A stretch of 64,000 nucleotides of DNA from the NCBI RefSeq assembly GCF_000002425.4, contig NC_037271.1:1131088-1195087 (forward strand). The letters are read 5' to 3'. Below the pieces are notes generated by a model that was not told where the DNA came from, did not search any database, and saw only the letters and a program-made list of their open reading frames with translations. How positions within the stretch are numbered: the first letter of the stretch is position 1; the number at the start of each line of letters is the position of its first letter. The DNA comes from Physcomitrium patens. Its lineage: Eukaryota > Streptophyta > Bryopsida > Funariales > Funariaceae. Shown here one piece after another: positions 1-9,626 of this stretch. The position numbers and the translations under genes were made by a program.

Positions 1-1479
1 TGTTAGTATCTTAAAACTCCTAATATGCATAGAAAAGAAACAATAGGTATCAAATTAATTTCCTAAGTTATATTTAGAGTCATGTTTGTTAGATATTAGT
101 GATCCTTAGAGTTTTATTTTATTTCTTTTATATGATGTTTAGGACATATATTAAATAAATATTGTAAAGAAAAGAGTTGGAGAGGGATTTTGGTAGCAAA
201 AAGAGTGGTTAAGGCATCCATATGGATGAATGGAGATAAATGATGAAAATCTCCATTCCTATTAGTCAAAAATCATAACCAATGGGCTTCAAGGAGGCTG
301 CTTGAGGTCATATTAAGGATTAGGATTAGTTTTTCCAAGGCATTCGAGCTTTGGAGACTAAGGTCAGTAAGTTTAGGTTTTTGGCTACAATATTGGTGTA
401 AATTTTGTTTCATTTGGAATTTATATAAAAGAGATATGAGTACTCAAAATTAAGGTGTTGATTTTGTACCTACTTTCACTCTTTAGGATATAAAAAATGC
501 ATAAAAAAAGAAACTGAGGATTGGCGACTAAGGTTGGAGAGAGCACTTTTTCAACTAAACTTTTAGTATAATATTTGATAGATTTCTAGTTTGGATGAAG
601 GAGATATTGGAGGTTGAAGTCAATGCTTCCAAATCTAAGGGTACTAAATGACCTTGAATTGCTAGTGGTTGTGTTTTGAGTTATATCTTGTGCAATTTGA
701 CAAGATTTTGGCTAAACATTTTCAAGAATATGTATTTTCATATAATCAATATTTATACATAATTTTTGTAATATTTGGATTTTTTGTTTGTGAGATATAA
801 AGAAAATAGTACTGAGGTGCTTGTGAATTAGGATTTTAGAGTATTTGCAAGGATTTTTAAGATGCAAAACGATCGGTGGTGAATTTATAGTTGAATTTTT
901 GTAAGATAAAGCTTAAGGATGAATTCTATAATATCTGTGAATTTGGAAAAATTTGAACAATTGGATCAAGGAATATGAATTTCTAAAGTTCAAGAAGAAG
1001 AAATCCTTTGCAGGAATATTATATTTTGAAGAGATTTTGTTATAACTTGAGCATTTTATACAAAGTAAAGGAGTATTTTGGGAGCTAAGACTATATGTAT
1101 ATATATATATATATATATATGTTGAAGATGGATATATAGAGCTATGGTTGAATTCTTATATAACAATGAATTTTTAAGAGGAGATTGTGGATTTCTTTTG
1201 AAGTTATCAAAAACCTAATCTACCAACAAATGGTTAGCTATGATTTGGTATAGCGAAGAATGTTAGAATTTTTTTACATATTTTAGTAAGCCTTATGTAC
1301 AAATCTTCTTAAATATAAAAGGATTTATTAGTACAATATATTTTTGATAGAATAGTATTTATTTGTCTTCTACTTTTAAGATTAAATAACTTATTGGAGT
1401 TTGGCTAATAAGTTAAAACTAAACTCTCTACAGCTAGGTACCCAATGTATTCCCACATAGAAAACCACGCAATACAACA
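1..1479 (+). repeat. R1 interspersed repeat, solo-LTR-like copy 1
   Basis: No coding capacity is visible. The segment from about 441 onward recurs at 41688-42200 plus 63096-63596, and the part around 150-370 recurs at 63780-64000. The right end reads ...CAATACAACA and joins directly to the remnant of a chromovirus LTR at 1480. The repeat ends in CA and copies elsewhere are bounded like solo LTRs, so I infer a long LTR of an unidentified element. The left edge may lie outside the window. A TA microsatellite lies at about 1098-1121. Confidence 0.6.
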
Positions 1480-1605
1480 GTATCTATGAAGCTTCTAAAA
1501 AGATTTTTTAGAAGACTTTATAAAATTAATTTATATTTACTTACTTCTACCTAATCATATAAGTAATTATTGAGATAAATGTATATGTCCATGACATTAT
1601 TCTCC
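1480..1605 (-). repeat. Remnant of the 3' LTR of CHR-I
   Basis: This stretch matches 7583-7709, the 5' part (on the minus strand) of the complete CHR-I LTR. It shares the AAGCTTCT-rich segment and the terminus that reads ATGTATATGTCCATGACA on the plus strand. The remainder of this LTR is missing because R1 abuts it at 1479. Next to it, at 1606-1622, the minus strand is purine-rich (AAAAGGGAGAATAA), the expected polypurine tract immediately before a 3' LTR. Confidence 0.7.
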
Positions 1606-1622
1606 CTTTTAAAGACAAGTTG
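1606..1622 (-). other. Polypurine tract of CHR-I
   Basis: The minus-strand purine run ends next to the TG of the 3' LTR (plus-strand CA at 1604-1605). A tract here would prime second-strand DNA synthesis in the Ty3/gypsy cycle. CHR-II has an equivalent purine run at about 21147-21160 beside its own 3' LTR. Confidence 0.55.
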
Positions 1623-1689
1623 CATGAGGAGCGGTCATCATCTTTCATGGATCTTTATAATTCTTCATCTTGGTTTTAATGGATGTCAT

Positions 1690-2960
1690 TAATGAAAGGC
1701 CTCAACCTTCTTTATTGCATTTGCAAGATTCTTTGTTGGCTCCCATGTACATTCATTAATATCATATCCATACTAATAAATAAGATATTTCAATGTATTT
1801 TGGTGCCACCTTGAATCTAATTCTTCTACCTCAAACTCTTGATTTATTGTCCACTTCTATAAGATGAGGTAGCATTTATCTTCTTCCTAAGATATTCACT
1901 ATCTTATATGACTTAAGAAAGAATACATGAAATATAAGGTGGATCTTCATAGACTTTGGTAAATATAATTGATAAGCAATAAGATTGATTTATTTATAAA
2001 TATAAAAAGATTCAAGCCTATAATAATCCAACTTATCACAAAGACAAGTAGTCTTGATATTATGACAAAGTAACCATACCTTATCACCCACATTAAATTA
2101 AGGTTGTTGCTTGCAATAGGCATCCATACTAATCTTTTGTCATTCTGGAGCTTCCTTTCATTGTGTCTTCATTGTTGCATATAACTTTGACAAATAATTT
2201 GTTAAATCTTTTCCATAGGATTATCAACTTTTTAAAAGACAAAAATATCAAGTTGTAGATGATAACCATAATTGACAAAAAAAAGTATTTTTTGAATAGA
2301 AGAATGTACTAAATTATTGTATACAAACTCTGCTAATGGCAAAAGAGTTGCCCAATCATCTTTATAATAGTTGATAGTACACCTCAAATACTACCCCAGA
2401 ACTTGATTCATCCATTCTATTTGTCCATCAATTTGAAGATGAAAAGTCAAAGAGAGCTTTATATCTACCTTTAGAATCTTAAAATAGGTTTTTCAAAATC
2501 TTAATACAAATTGAGTCTTCTTATCAAATATATTATCCTTGATAGTGATAGATATTGATAGTGATAGATATTAATAGTGATAGATATTGTCAATGAAAAG
2601 CTTAATTATTTCTTTATCTGAAATATTTTTATATGTAGTACAAAATATTCTATTTTAGAGAAGCTACCTATAATTATAAATATAGAGTCATATAAATTTA
2701 AACTTAAAATATTTGTAATAAAATCCATAGTTGTTTGGATATAGGTAAAGGTTGAAAAAGTCCATAGGATTGATAAGGAGGAGTTTTTGATCTTGAACAA
2801 ATGCCACATGATTGAAGAAAGTTTTTTATCGCCTTTCACATTTGTAATCACCAAAAATATTTGGATATAAGCTCTAAAGTCTTATTTTATCTAAAATATC
2901 ATGTTGCTAGAAAGTCATGACATGCTTGAAGAACATAAAAATGTACTTCTCTTTCTAGAA
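1690..2960 (-). pseudogene. CHR-I integrase and chromodomain, decayed
   Basis: The minus strand encodes a degraded chromovirus integrase and chromodomain that align with the intact-looking copy in CHR-A. At about 1690-1870 are remnants of a chromodomain, including the ordered HW..Y and W-E-P pattern. At 2606-2854 is the start of the integrase core, with an MDFITN segment and a nearby conserved D of the DDE triad. Frameshifts and stops are frequent, so no product is expected. The equivalent region of CHR-II is 21755-22960. The extra downstream ORF of CHR-A has no counterpart here: only about 70 bp separate the chromodomain from the polypurine tract. Confidence 0.75.
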
Positions 2961-3312
2961 CATATAGGCATCCTTTGAAATAGAGGACGTTGTTTTTGAA
3001 TTCGAACTTTGAAACATCATGAGACTTAAAAGAAAAATTCTTAATATCATGAATAAGAAAATGAAAAGACATACTTGATTGGATTTTTTTGACAAAGGTG
3101 AATTAACAATCAATGTTGATTTTATTTTTTGAAGATGAAAATGCTATGACTTCAAGAGGATTTTTTTTTATTGATCAAAAGATATATCTCCTTCTTTTGA
3201 TGTAAGATAAAAGTGTCTAGAAAGAGCATCTAATAAATCATATAATTTTTAAGGTTGATATATAATCTTGAAATCAAATCTCGATAATGACATGTTCTAA
3301 TGGACTTGGCAA
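2961..3312 (-). pseudogene. CHR-I integrase zinc domain and RNase H end, decayed
   Basis: On the minus strand this continues CHR-I pol upstream of the integrase core. It aligns base by base with 22960-23340 of CHR-II and with 40790-41230 of CHR-III, which retains a readable HHCC-type zinc region. In CHR-I it is fragmented by stops. The reading is cut at 3313 by a minus-strand R2 repeat and resumes at about 4281. Confidence 0.6.
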
Positions 3313-4280
3313 TGTTAAGATAGAGAGAGTTTGCCTTAAGAAAGCATTGGGCTCTTGGCTGCTAATAATTGCTGAATCAAGTCTTGAAATAAGAAAGATT
3401 AAGTTAATATATCTATATATATATATAACACTTTTAGGTACTATTATACCAAATATTTAAGTCTTAAGTTTCCAAAAACATCCAAAATATGATAAAACCT
3501 CTAAATTCTTAAATATCCTTATGGGATATTATTGCAAAACTTTAAAAATTTATATCTTTTAATTGGACTATTTAAACACATTCAAATTTTATATAAAATA
3601 TTAATGTACTTCTAACAACTATTACAACAAATTTCAATTGTAAATTCGTCACAGAACTTAAGATATCACCAAAATCGTAATAGTAACTTCAAACCCTAGT
3701 TTTTATACACTTACATACAATTTCCTTTATTACTCACAAATTAAGTACTAAAATGATATAAAATTTATATTTATAGCTTTTTAATACAATAATCTATTTT
3801 TTTTAAAAAATTTGAGCTAAAAATTCGTCCAAAAATTCAAGATATGGCTCCAACCATTACTATGAATAAAATCACTTACTTATTACCTTTGATTTGGATG
3901 TACTATCTTTAACTCTCTATAACTTCTTCATCTGAATTCCAAATTTATTAAATAATATATAAAAAATATAGTTGAAGAAGTTTTCTCTCCAATCTTAATT
4001 GTTAATCCTTTGTTGCTTTCTGTAAACATATGTTATGGCCCAAAGAGTGATAGTAGGTATGAAATTGACACCTTAATTTTGAGTGCCAATAACTCCTTCA
4101 TAAAAATTCCTAGTCATACAAAATTTGTATCCAATCCATATCCAAAAACCTAAAATTGATGTTCTTAGCCTCCAAAGGACAAATGACCTCAAAAAAAAAA
4201 CCGTAATTCCTAGTAATGCCTCAAATAGCCTCCTTGAAGCTCATTGGACATGGCCTTCGACTAAATATTTAGTATGAAGC
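3313..4280 (-). repeat. R2 solo-LTR-like repeat inserted in CHR-I
   Basis: The plus-strand left edge begins TGTTAAGATAGAGAGAG, the reverse complement of the right end of the R2 copy at 18789-20072. The body matches the R2 copy at 28119-29371, including the stretch near 4230 about a TTGGACA..GCCTT block. The insertion replaces the RNase H part of CHR-I that CHR-II keeps at about 23340-23610. The right edge is blurred and the copy looks truncated there. No ORF is seen in it. Confidence 0.6.
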
Positions 4281-5270
4281 CTGATACATCTCTTTCTATA
4301 AAGAATGCGTTAGAAAAGTCAATGTGATACAAAGTTGGTACAAAAATAAATTCCTTCTTTAAAGCAACTAATGATGCTTTGGCTTCTTTATTCTACTCAT
4401 GTTTTTCTTTACAATACAAACATGTAAATTGAGCTACAATTTGAAAAAAGTTCTTTATAAAGATTCAATAATAATTGACAAAGTTCAAAAAATATTGCAC
4501 ATCTGGTATTGTTCTTAGAATCTTTCAATCTATGATAATTTGGATCTTTATAGGATCCATCATGAGGCCTTCATTGGAAATGATGTACCCTAAAAAGTCA
4601 ACTTGAGTAGTTTGGTATACAAAATTTTTTAACTTGGTATATAATCCTATATCTCTAAGTTTGTGTAACATACAATGAACATAAAGTTCATATTCTTCTG
4701 TGTTTTTAGAGTAGATAAGAATATCATCTAAATAGCAAACAACAAAATCATCCAAAAATTTACAAAAAATATCATTCATAAGATGTTGAAAAGCAACTGA
4801 TGCATTCTCGAGTCCAAAAAGCATGATATTATATTCAAAATATCCATACCTAATTTAAAAAGCAGACTTTTATTCATCTCTTTTTTTGATACGAGCTAAG
4901 TTGTATGCTCTTTGTAGATCTATTTTGGTATAGATCTTTACTTGATTGAGTTAATTAAGAGGTCTTGAGATGAAAGGTAAATGATACTTATTTTTGATGG
5001 TGATCTTATTGAGTCCTCAATAATCCACACACATCTATAGAGATCCATTTTTTTTCTTCACAAATAAGATAGGAGCACTGAATGGAGATTTAGAATGGCG
5101 TATGAAGTTCTTTGCTAAATTTTCATCAATGTAATTTTTAATACAGCTAACTCATTCTATAATAAGCTATAGATTGGTCCAAATGGTGGTTGAGCTCTTT
5201 CTTGTAGATCAATTGAATAACCATAAGATCAATGCTTTGGAAGAATATTTATATTTTTCTTTTCAAAAAC
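4281..5270 (-). pseudogene. CHR-I reverse transcriptase, decayed
   Basis: Minus-strand reverse transcriptase with a readable block at 4525-4824. It runs MLFGLENASVAFQHLMND through the catalytic YLDDIL to a region resembling FLGYIIS, followed by a short connection toward RNase H. Further right (4860-5270) come the fingers and palm with the D-L-R-x-A-Y and VKKKDG-type segments, broken by stops. It would copy element RNA into DNA in cytoplasmic particles. The length and order match the RT of CHR-A (12376-12990). Confidence 0.8.
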
Positions 5271-5459
5271 GTCTTAGAATTCTTAATATTGGCTAGAAAT
5301 ATCACTTGACATTTTCTACCATTACAAATGGGTATAGCATATATAACAAAAGATGATCCTTCTTTTCTAGTGTGTATGAAAGCTTCTACACCTACGAGTA
5401 AAGGTTTGGATGTACTAGACTTATGTACTTCTATTTTACTAATATGATCTTGGATTACA

Positions 5460-5800
5460 CTACCAAAAAAATTAAGGTTATAAGAAATCTAATCTATTTG
5501 AGAGTTATAATTTTTTAGCCACAATAATCCTAAAATAACTAAATTAGAGGGAGATCTTATTACATTAAATACTACTATACTGTTATGATCTTTAATTGCT
5601 ACATTTAAAGGAACAGTCTCATAGATAATATTTCTAGAAGATAACAAATAACCATCTATGACTTCTATATATACATATTTAATATTCTTGACTAAAGGTG
5701 TTTTTTGATTTTTGACAAAATCTTCATCTATAAAATAATTTGAGGCTTCTGAATCTAATAAGATAAAGACTTTGTGATTTTTAGGTTCTAAATACACATC
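5460..5800 (-). pseudogene. CHR-I aspartic protease, decayed
   Basis: The minus-strand block at 5489-5797 aligns with the CHR-A protease. The active-site region reads LLDSEAS where a working retropepsin needs D-S/T-G-A/S, so the catalytic glycine is replaced. The downstream VILGLLWL flap-to-C-terminus motif is intact. This enzyme class would cleave Gag-Pol. The lost glycine and flanking stops mean it is inactive. Confidence 0.75.
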
Positions 5801-5829
5801 TATTGTAAATTAAGATGAGGGATCTGAGG

Positions 5830-6950
5830 AGAAAATAGGACCTTTACTAGGTATTACACATGATTCCAGCCACACGGTCTCTATTATAGTAGGAGAAATT
5901 CATTTTTTGATACATTATCTTCTTTGATAATTGTGCTCTTCATTTTGTAATTGTGTTGCTTCTTTAGACAATATTGAATAGTATGCATAGTTTCTCTATA
6001 ATATAAATACAAATCTTCTTGGTGACATCAAATTTTTTTCTGTTTCGTGAAAGGTTTAAAATGTATTGTATCAATTTACATTTGTTTTGGCCTTGATAAA
6101 TATGTTTCAAAAAACTTGGAAGCTACAACCATTATTTAACTTGTTTCTCTTCAACTAAGTCTTTATTTTTGATGCCTTTCAAATAATTAATTTTCATATA
6201 CAATGGCTTAAGCAATAAATTGTTTCAAATTTTTTTTTTTGACATTGTTAATAACAAATCTTTGATGCTATCCTTCAACTCATAATAAAATTGATTGATA
6301 AGTACTTTGTCATTCTAGTGCAAGCAAGGTTTTAAAATTTAACAGTATATATGGTAGCTGATCATAATCCTTGTCGTAAAGATAAGAGTTTGATCTTTAC
6401 TACTCGTTCTCAATCACTTTTTCCAAATATGGCCCTAAATACTTCTAAGAATGAATTTAACTTTTAAAGAAGTCGTGAATTATTTTTTATCAAAAGTGCA
6501 AACTAAAAAAAAATACTTTCACATAGAAGTGCACTTATAAAGCTAACTTGAATAAATCCATCTGCATATTGGAAAGGATGTAACCTTAAGTAGAGCTTAA
6601 CTTGTTATAAAAATCCTTAAAATTTTGAACTTGTTCCATCATACTTCTCGAGCATATTAATTCTTCCCTTTTTTGAGCTTATAGAAGTAAGACTCCTTGA
6701 ATTTGATTGTGAGGCTGATGGACTTGTTTCCTTCAATTGCACAACTTTTTAATGTAGACTCTAGACTTTTTCCATAGGTATAGAAGTAGTGCTTCCATGA
6801 TTGACATTGGTGATGCATAATATTTCTGTCCTAAGAGTATTGACAAGCTCATGAAGATTTGCAATAGTTGCAATTCTATTCTGACTTCTCTTAGAAGTAG
6901 CATCCATAATCTTTCCTTCTATAGACAACTCAAGCAAATCCAAAAATTTA
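5830..6950 (-). pseudogene. CHR-I gag, decayed
   Basis: Minus-strand remnants of gag lie between protease and leader. The amino terminus is visible at 6761-6943, where NRIATIANLHELVNTLRTEI parallels the CHR-A segment NRVATLADLQALMNSVRKEI near its residue 17. The zinc-knuckle region near 5900-6060 is unrecognisable. Many stops and indels are present. The neighbouring 6950-7146 is the leader with hairpin motifs, supporting this as the start of the coding region. Confidence 0.65.
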
Positions 6951-6954
6951 AATT

Positions 6955-7146
6955 AGAGAAGGATAATCTACAATCCCTAATAAAAATTTTCACAAAGAAG
7001 GATAATCCACTCTCTTTAATGAAAATATTAGTGTTAGAAAATAAGATTTTTTTTTTAAAGGTGGGTAGTCCATAACCTTTAAAATACAATAATAGAAGTG
7101 GAATAATTCACTCACTTCTAAAATAAGATAGAAATAGTATGTTAGC
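6955..7146 (-). promoter_or_regulatory. CHR-I 5' leader with GGAYTAYCC hairpins
   Basis: On the minus strand four short hairpins present a motif related to GYGGAYTAYCC. The clearest is a stem TTTTAAAGGT/ACCTTTAAAA around 7053-7085 with GGACTACC in its loop. Another has AAAGA/TCTTT arms around GTGGATTATCC near 6995-7020. The same motif sits in six hairpins of each CHR-A leader and in the CHR-II leader. By position, between primer site and gag, these could be packaging or translation elements. The role is inferred. Confidence 0.55.
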
Positions 7147-7157
7147 ACTCTTATCAA
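7147..7157 (-). promoter_or_regulatory. CHR-I self-priming primer-binding site
   Basis: Minus strand TTGATAAGAGT, two bases (GT) after the LTR end at 7160. Its reverse complement ACTCTTATCAA differs from ACTCTTGTCAA in the same LTR (7327-7337) by one base, which would be a G-U pair or a C-to-T decay. The LTR 11-mer lies about 31 nt after the TATA box. No TGG start of a tRNA-type site is present. Confidence 0.65.
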
Positions 7158-7159
7158 AC

Positions 7160-7709
7160 TGTCAAGGATATGAATCTCGAAGAAAAAAAATCCTCAATAT
7201 ACTCTTGTGTCATTGAAGAGAACTAGAAAGTCATTCAAAAGATGATGTAATATTAAATTAAAATAATTATTGCTAAAACTAAGAAGATTGAAAAATCTTG
7301 AAATAAGACTAAGGACTAAAAAAGCATTGACAAGAGTGAAGAAGGATCCACTCTTGCCTCCATATATACTCTAAACTACGAGCTACTTAGCGATGTCCTA
7401 TAAGACCTCTAAAATGTGTTGACTTTGCTAGCCACATGTCTTAATTTGTAAGGCAAGTAATCTATGTATACACCACATAGTTACCTTATTTCACAAGCTA
7501 TCACATGGAGTTAATTTATTCTACAAGCTATTAATACGTGATTAACTTTTTGGCTAAGTTTCTAACTTACAAACACATCTAAAGTCAAAACCATATCTAT
7601 GAAGCTTCTAAAAAGCTTTTCTAAAAGACTTTATGAAATTAATTTATATTTACCTATTTCTATCTAATCATATAAGTAACTATTGGGATAAATGTATATG
7701 TCTATGAGA
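7160..7709 (-). repeat. 5' LTR of CHR-I
   Basis: About 550 bp, reading TGTCAAGG at its left edge on the plus strand. The right edge is ...CTATGAGA, where the partial copy at 1605 has CCATGACA. On the minus strand it holds a TATA box at about 7362-7369 and an inverted repeat CAAGAGTG/CACTCTTG just before the predicted RNA start at 7337. Homologous LTRs are at 20607-21144, 27807-29602 (interrupted) and 30593-31151 (solo, opposite strand). Confidence 0.8.
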
Positions 7710-8614
7710 TAAAGAAGTGACTAAATAATTGTTCCATATTTGATATCTTTCACATCAAATCAATATTATAATAAAAAAAAAAAATCATTAAGATAAATTC
7801 AAGTAACTTCTATAAGTTGGCATGTATGTTTAGTTTTCATCTTTGAATATAGTAGAATCTTCTGTTGAAAATGGATTTGAAGTACCTAAAAGATTCAAAT
7901 TGGTGGATTCATTTTGTCTCAATGTTGGAATGAATGCTTTGCTATCATTGTTGACTACTATAGTGAGTTGCAAAGAAGAATTTTATATTTGTACTATTAT
8001 AATTATGATGGATAATATATAATATTATATATTCCATATAAGAAATTTACAACCTTATACTAGTTATTTTATAGTCTCCAAAAATAATTCTATTATAGCA
8101 AACTATAAAGATTAATATTTTAATTATGAATCTATATGCAATGATGAAAATTAAAATGGTCCATATCAATCATACCTTCTTTGATGCTTTTGAATTCTAC
8201 ATGCACCATTGTTGATAGATAGAATTGAGCAATGTCATCACATAATATCTACAATAAAGAATCATAGATCCAAGACATGTTTTTTTGGTTGTAGACTTAA
8301 GACCAATCTCATGTGCTTCTAAAAATTGTTGAATTTGTAATATATTTGGTTGAAGGTATCTCATGCATATAAATAGAGCAAAATACAGAGAATGATATTT
8401 CAATAGAAAAGGTCTTTTCTATAATACTTGCAATCCTTATCAAAATGTAAATAAGTATATTTATCATCATTGTTCTTAACATTCATTATAATCACATAAA
8501 ATTATTTTTCATGGGTCAATATAGAAAAAATTGAAATGAATCATAAGATATTAATTAAAGCATATAAAAAAAAGGCAAAAACTATAAATTATATCAATTA
8601 TTATTATCATAAGA
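7710..8614. other. AT-rich flank, possibly the 3' end of COP-1
   Basis: No convincing gene. The stretch lies between CHR-I and the insertion site of CHR-A. Sequence beyond CHR-A (16168 on) belongs to the 3' end of a minus-strand Ty1/copia element, so this part could hold the rest of that element including its 3' LTR. I could not identify LTR termini. A minus-strand reading of 68 codons at 8197-8403 resembles nothing I recognise. Confidence 0.35.
8610..8614. repeat. TSD of CHR-A, left
   Basis: TAAGA immediately before the TG of the first LTR. The identical TAAGA follows the last LTR at 16163-16167. A perfect 5-bp duplication means the whole 8615-16162 block, including the internal LTR, is bounded as one insertion. 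Confidence 0.9.
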
Positions 8615-8653
8615 TGTTAGGGACATAGTCCTTAGACCTTTCTAGAGACAAGT

Positions 8654-8700
8654 TTCTAGAACCTTCTAGAAAGAAGTCTCTAGAAACTTCCAGAAGATTC
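8654..8700 (+). promoter_or_regulatory. Heat-shock element cluster in U3
   Basis: Positions 8654-8671 read TTCTAGAACCTTCTAGAA, a perfect run of four alternating TTC/GAA units with 2-nt spacing. Positions 8683-8700 read GAAACTTCCAGAAGATTC, a second perfect four-unit run. GAATATTC pairs follow at 8704-8711 and 8717-8724. The cluster is repeated in the other two LTRs (first element at 9666-9683 and 15729-15746). The nGAAn array is the established binding site of plant heat-shock factors, and the Arabidopsis copia element ONSEN is activated through such sites. Heat control of CHR-A is inferred. Confidence 0.7.
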
Positions 8701-8918
8701 CTTGAATATTCTCTTAGAATATTCTTCAAATATTCCCTAAAGATTCTTTAAAGATTCTCTAAAGATTCTCTTAGAAGGCTCTAGAAGATTCTTAGAATAT
8801 TCTAGTAGATTCTAGGAAGTTATTTGAGAAGCTTCCTAGCTCTTGGGTAGTTGCTCGAGAAGCTTCATAGTTCTTGGGAAGCTTCTTCATGCGCTTCCTT
8901 AGAACCATATGCCAGTAG

Positions 8919-8961
8919 TATATATAGGAGTCGAGGCTGAAGAGTTCTTCAGTCTCGACAA
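8919..8961 (+). promoter_or_regulatory. Core promoter and predicted self-primer RNA start
   Basis: TATATATA at 8919-8926. At 8951-8961 is AGTCTCGACAA, 32 nt from the first T of the box and exactly complementary to the 11-mer two bases after the LTR (9090-9100). An inverted repeat surrounds the start: GTCGAGGCTGAAGA at 8930-8943 pairs with TCTTCAGTCTCGAC at 8946-8959, one G-T pair aside. The start site is predicted from spacing and complementarity, not measured. Confidence 0.65.
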
Positions 8962-9089
8962 CACATCTCTTGAAGCTCTAGCTCAATTCTCTTGGCGTTG
9001 CTCTTGTACTCATCTGATAATCTAGTTCTTGTCATTTCTTCTTGAACTTCTTGTTTAGATTTCTTGTTTGTATTTTGGTCCGTGACAGT

Positions 9090-9100
9090 TTGTCGAGACT
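9090..9100 (+). promoter_or_regulatory. Self-priming primer-binding site of CHR-A
   Basis: TTGTCGAGACT, separated from the LTR end by GT. It is the exact reverse complement of AGTCTCGACAA at 8951-8961. The Tf1 group of chromoviruses uses the first 11 nt of its own RNA as primer, with this same geometry. No tRNA-type TGG start is at the LTR edge. Confidence 0.75.
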
Positions 9101-9111
9101 ACCTTTATCTT

Positions 9112-9485
9112 AATATCAGAGCTGAATCCTTCTTGTTTGAGAGCGGATTACCCCTCTTCTTGAAGGTATTCTAGCGCTTTAAGAGTTGCGGATTACCTTC
9201 CTCTAAACTGATATTTTCTCAATCACAATATCAAAGCTTAGTTCTTTGAGGCAGAGAGTGGACTACCCCTTTTCTTGGAGATACTTGAGCGTTCTAAGGA
9301 TTGCGGATTACCCTCTCTTGGATTGATATTAATTCCTTCTTTTTGTTTAGCATAGCTAGTAGAAAAGACTGTTAACATCGATTTCAGAGCTTTGCTTTCT
9401 TGATAGAGTGCGGATTACCCCTCTTCTCGAAAGCATTGAGGCATTTTTAGAGGTTGCGGATTACCCTCCTCTAAAACTGAAATCG
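9112..9485 (+). promoter_or_regulatory. Leader hairpin array, first copy
   Basis: Three tandem units, each closed by a perfect 8-bp outer stem. These are AATATCAG/CTGATATT (9112-9119, 9208-9215), AATATCAA/TTGATATT (9227-9234, 9323-9330) and GATTTCAG/CTGAAATC (9380-9387, 9477-9484). Each unit encloses two smaller hairpins with GCGGATTACC or GTGGACTACC in the loop, at 9143, 9188, 9258, 9303, 9410 and 9456. Partners inside a unit are 45-46 nt apart. In the second leader the closing pair of unit 2 is G-C where here it is A-T. The structure lies between primer site and gag, so a packaging or translation role is plausible. Confidence 0.65.
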
Positions 9486-9610
9486 TTTAGTATTTTTTTT
9501 TTTTTTCTTTTCTCCAAGTAGGTTTTAGTGACAGGTAGTGCTACAATTTTCTCCAAGAGACTTAACAATTTCTTCTTCTCTCAAAATTTTAATCCATCTA
9601 TTCTCTAAAT

Positions 9611-9626
9611 ATGGAAGTAGACCAGG
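9611..9626 (+). pseudogene. Aborted gag start cut by the internal LTR
   Basis: ATGGAAGTAGACCAGG matches the first 16 nt of the real gag at 10619 with one difference. It is followed directly by the TG of the second LTR at 9627. Only five codons of gag precede the junction. The last five bases CCAGG would be the target duplication if the internal LTR arrived by insertion. Confidence 0.85.

Larger units (their letters stand above)
8615..9087 (+). repeat. CHR-A 5' LTR, first copy (473 bp)
   Basis: It starts TGTTAGGGAC and ends GTCCGTGACA. It shares family-specific positions with the 3' LTR (15690-16162) that the internal LTR (9627-10097) lacks. An example is the segment after CATCTCTTGAAG. It carries the heat-shock-element cluster, the TATA box and the predicted RNA start. 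U3 is packed with TTCTAGAA and GAATATTC palindromes. Confidence 0.93.

Noticed and set aside
8930..8959. Intrinsic terminator-like hairpin
   Set aside because: No T run follows, it sits at the predicted start of transcription, and this is a eukaryotic element.
9111..9125. TAATATCAGAGCTGA looks like the plant tRNA-iMet primer site TGGTATCAGAGC
   Set aside because: It lies about 25 nt downstream of the LTR, lacks the TGG start, and variants of it recur in each of the three leader units as one arm of the outer stem.
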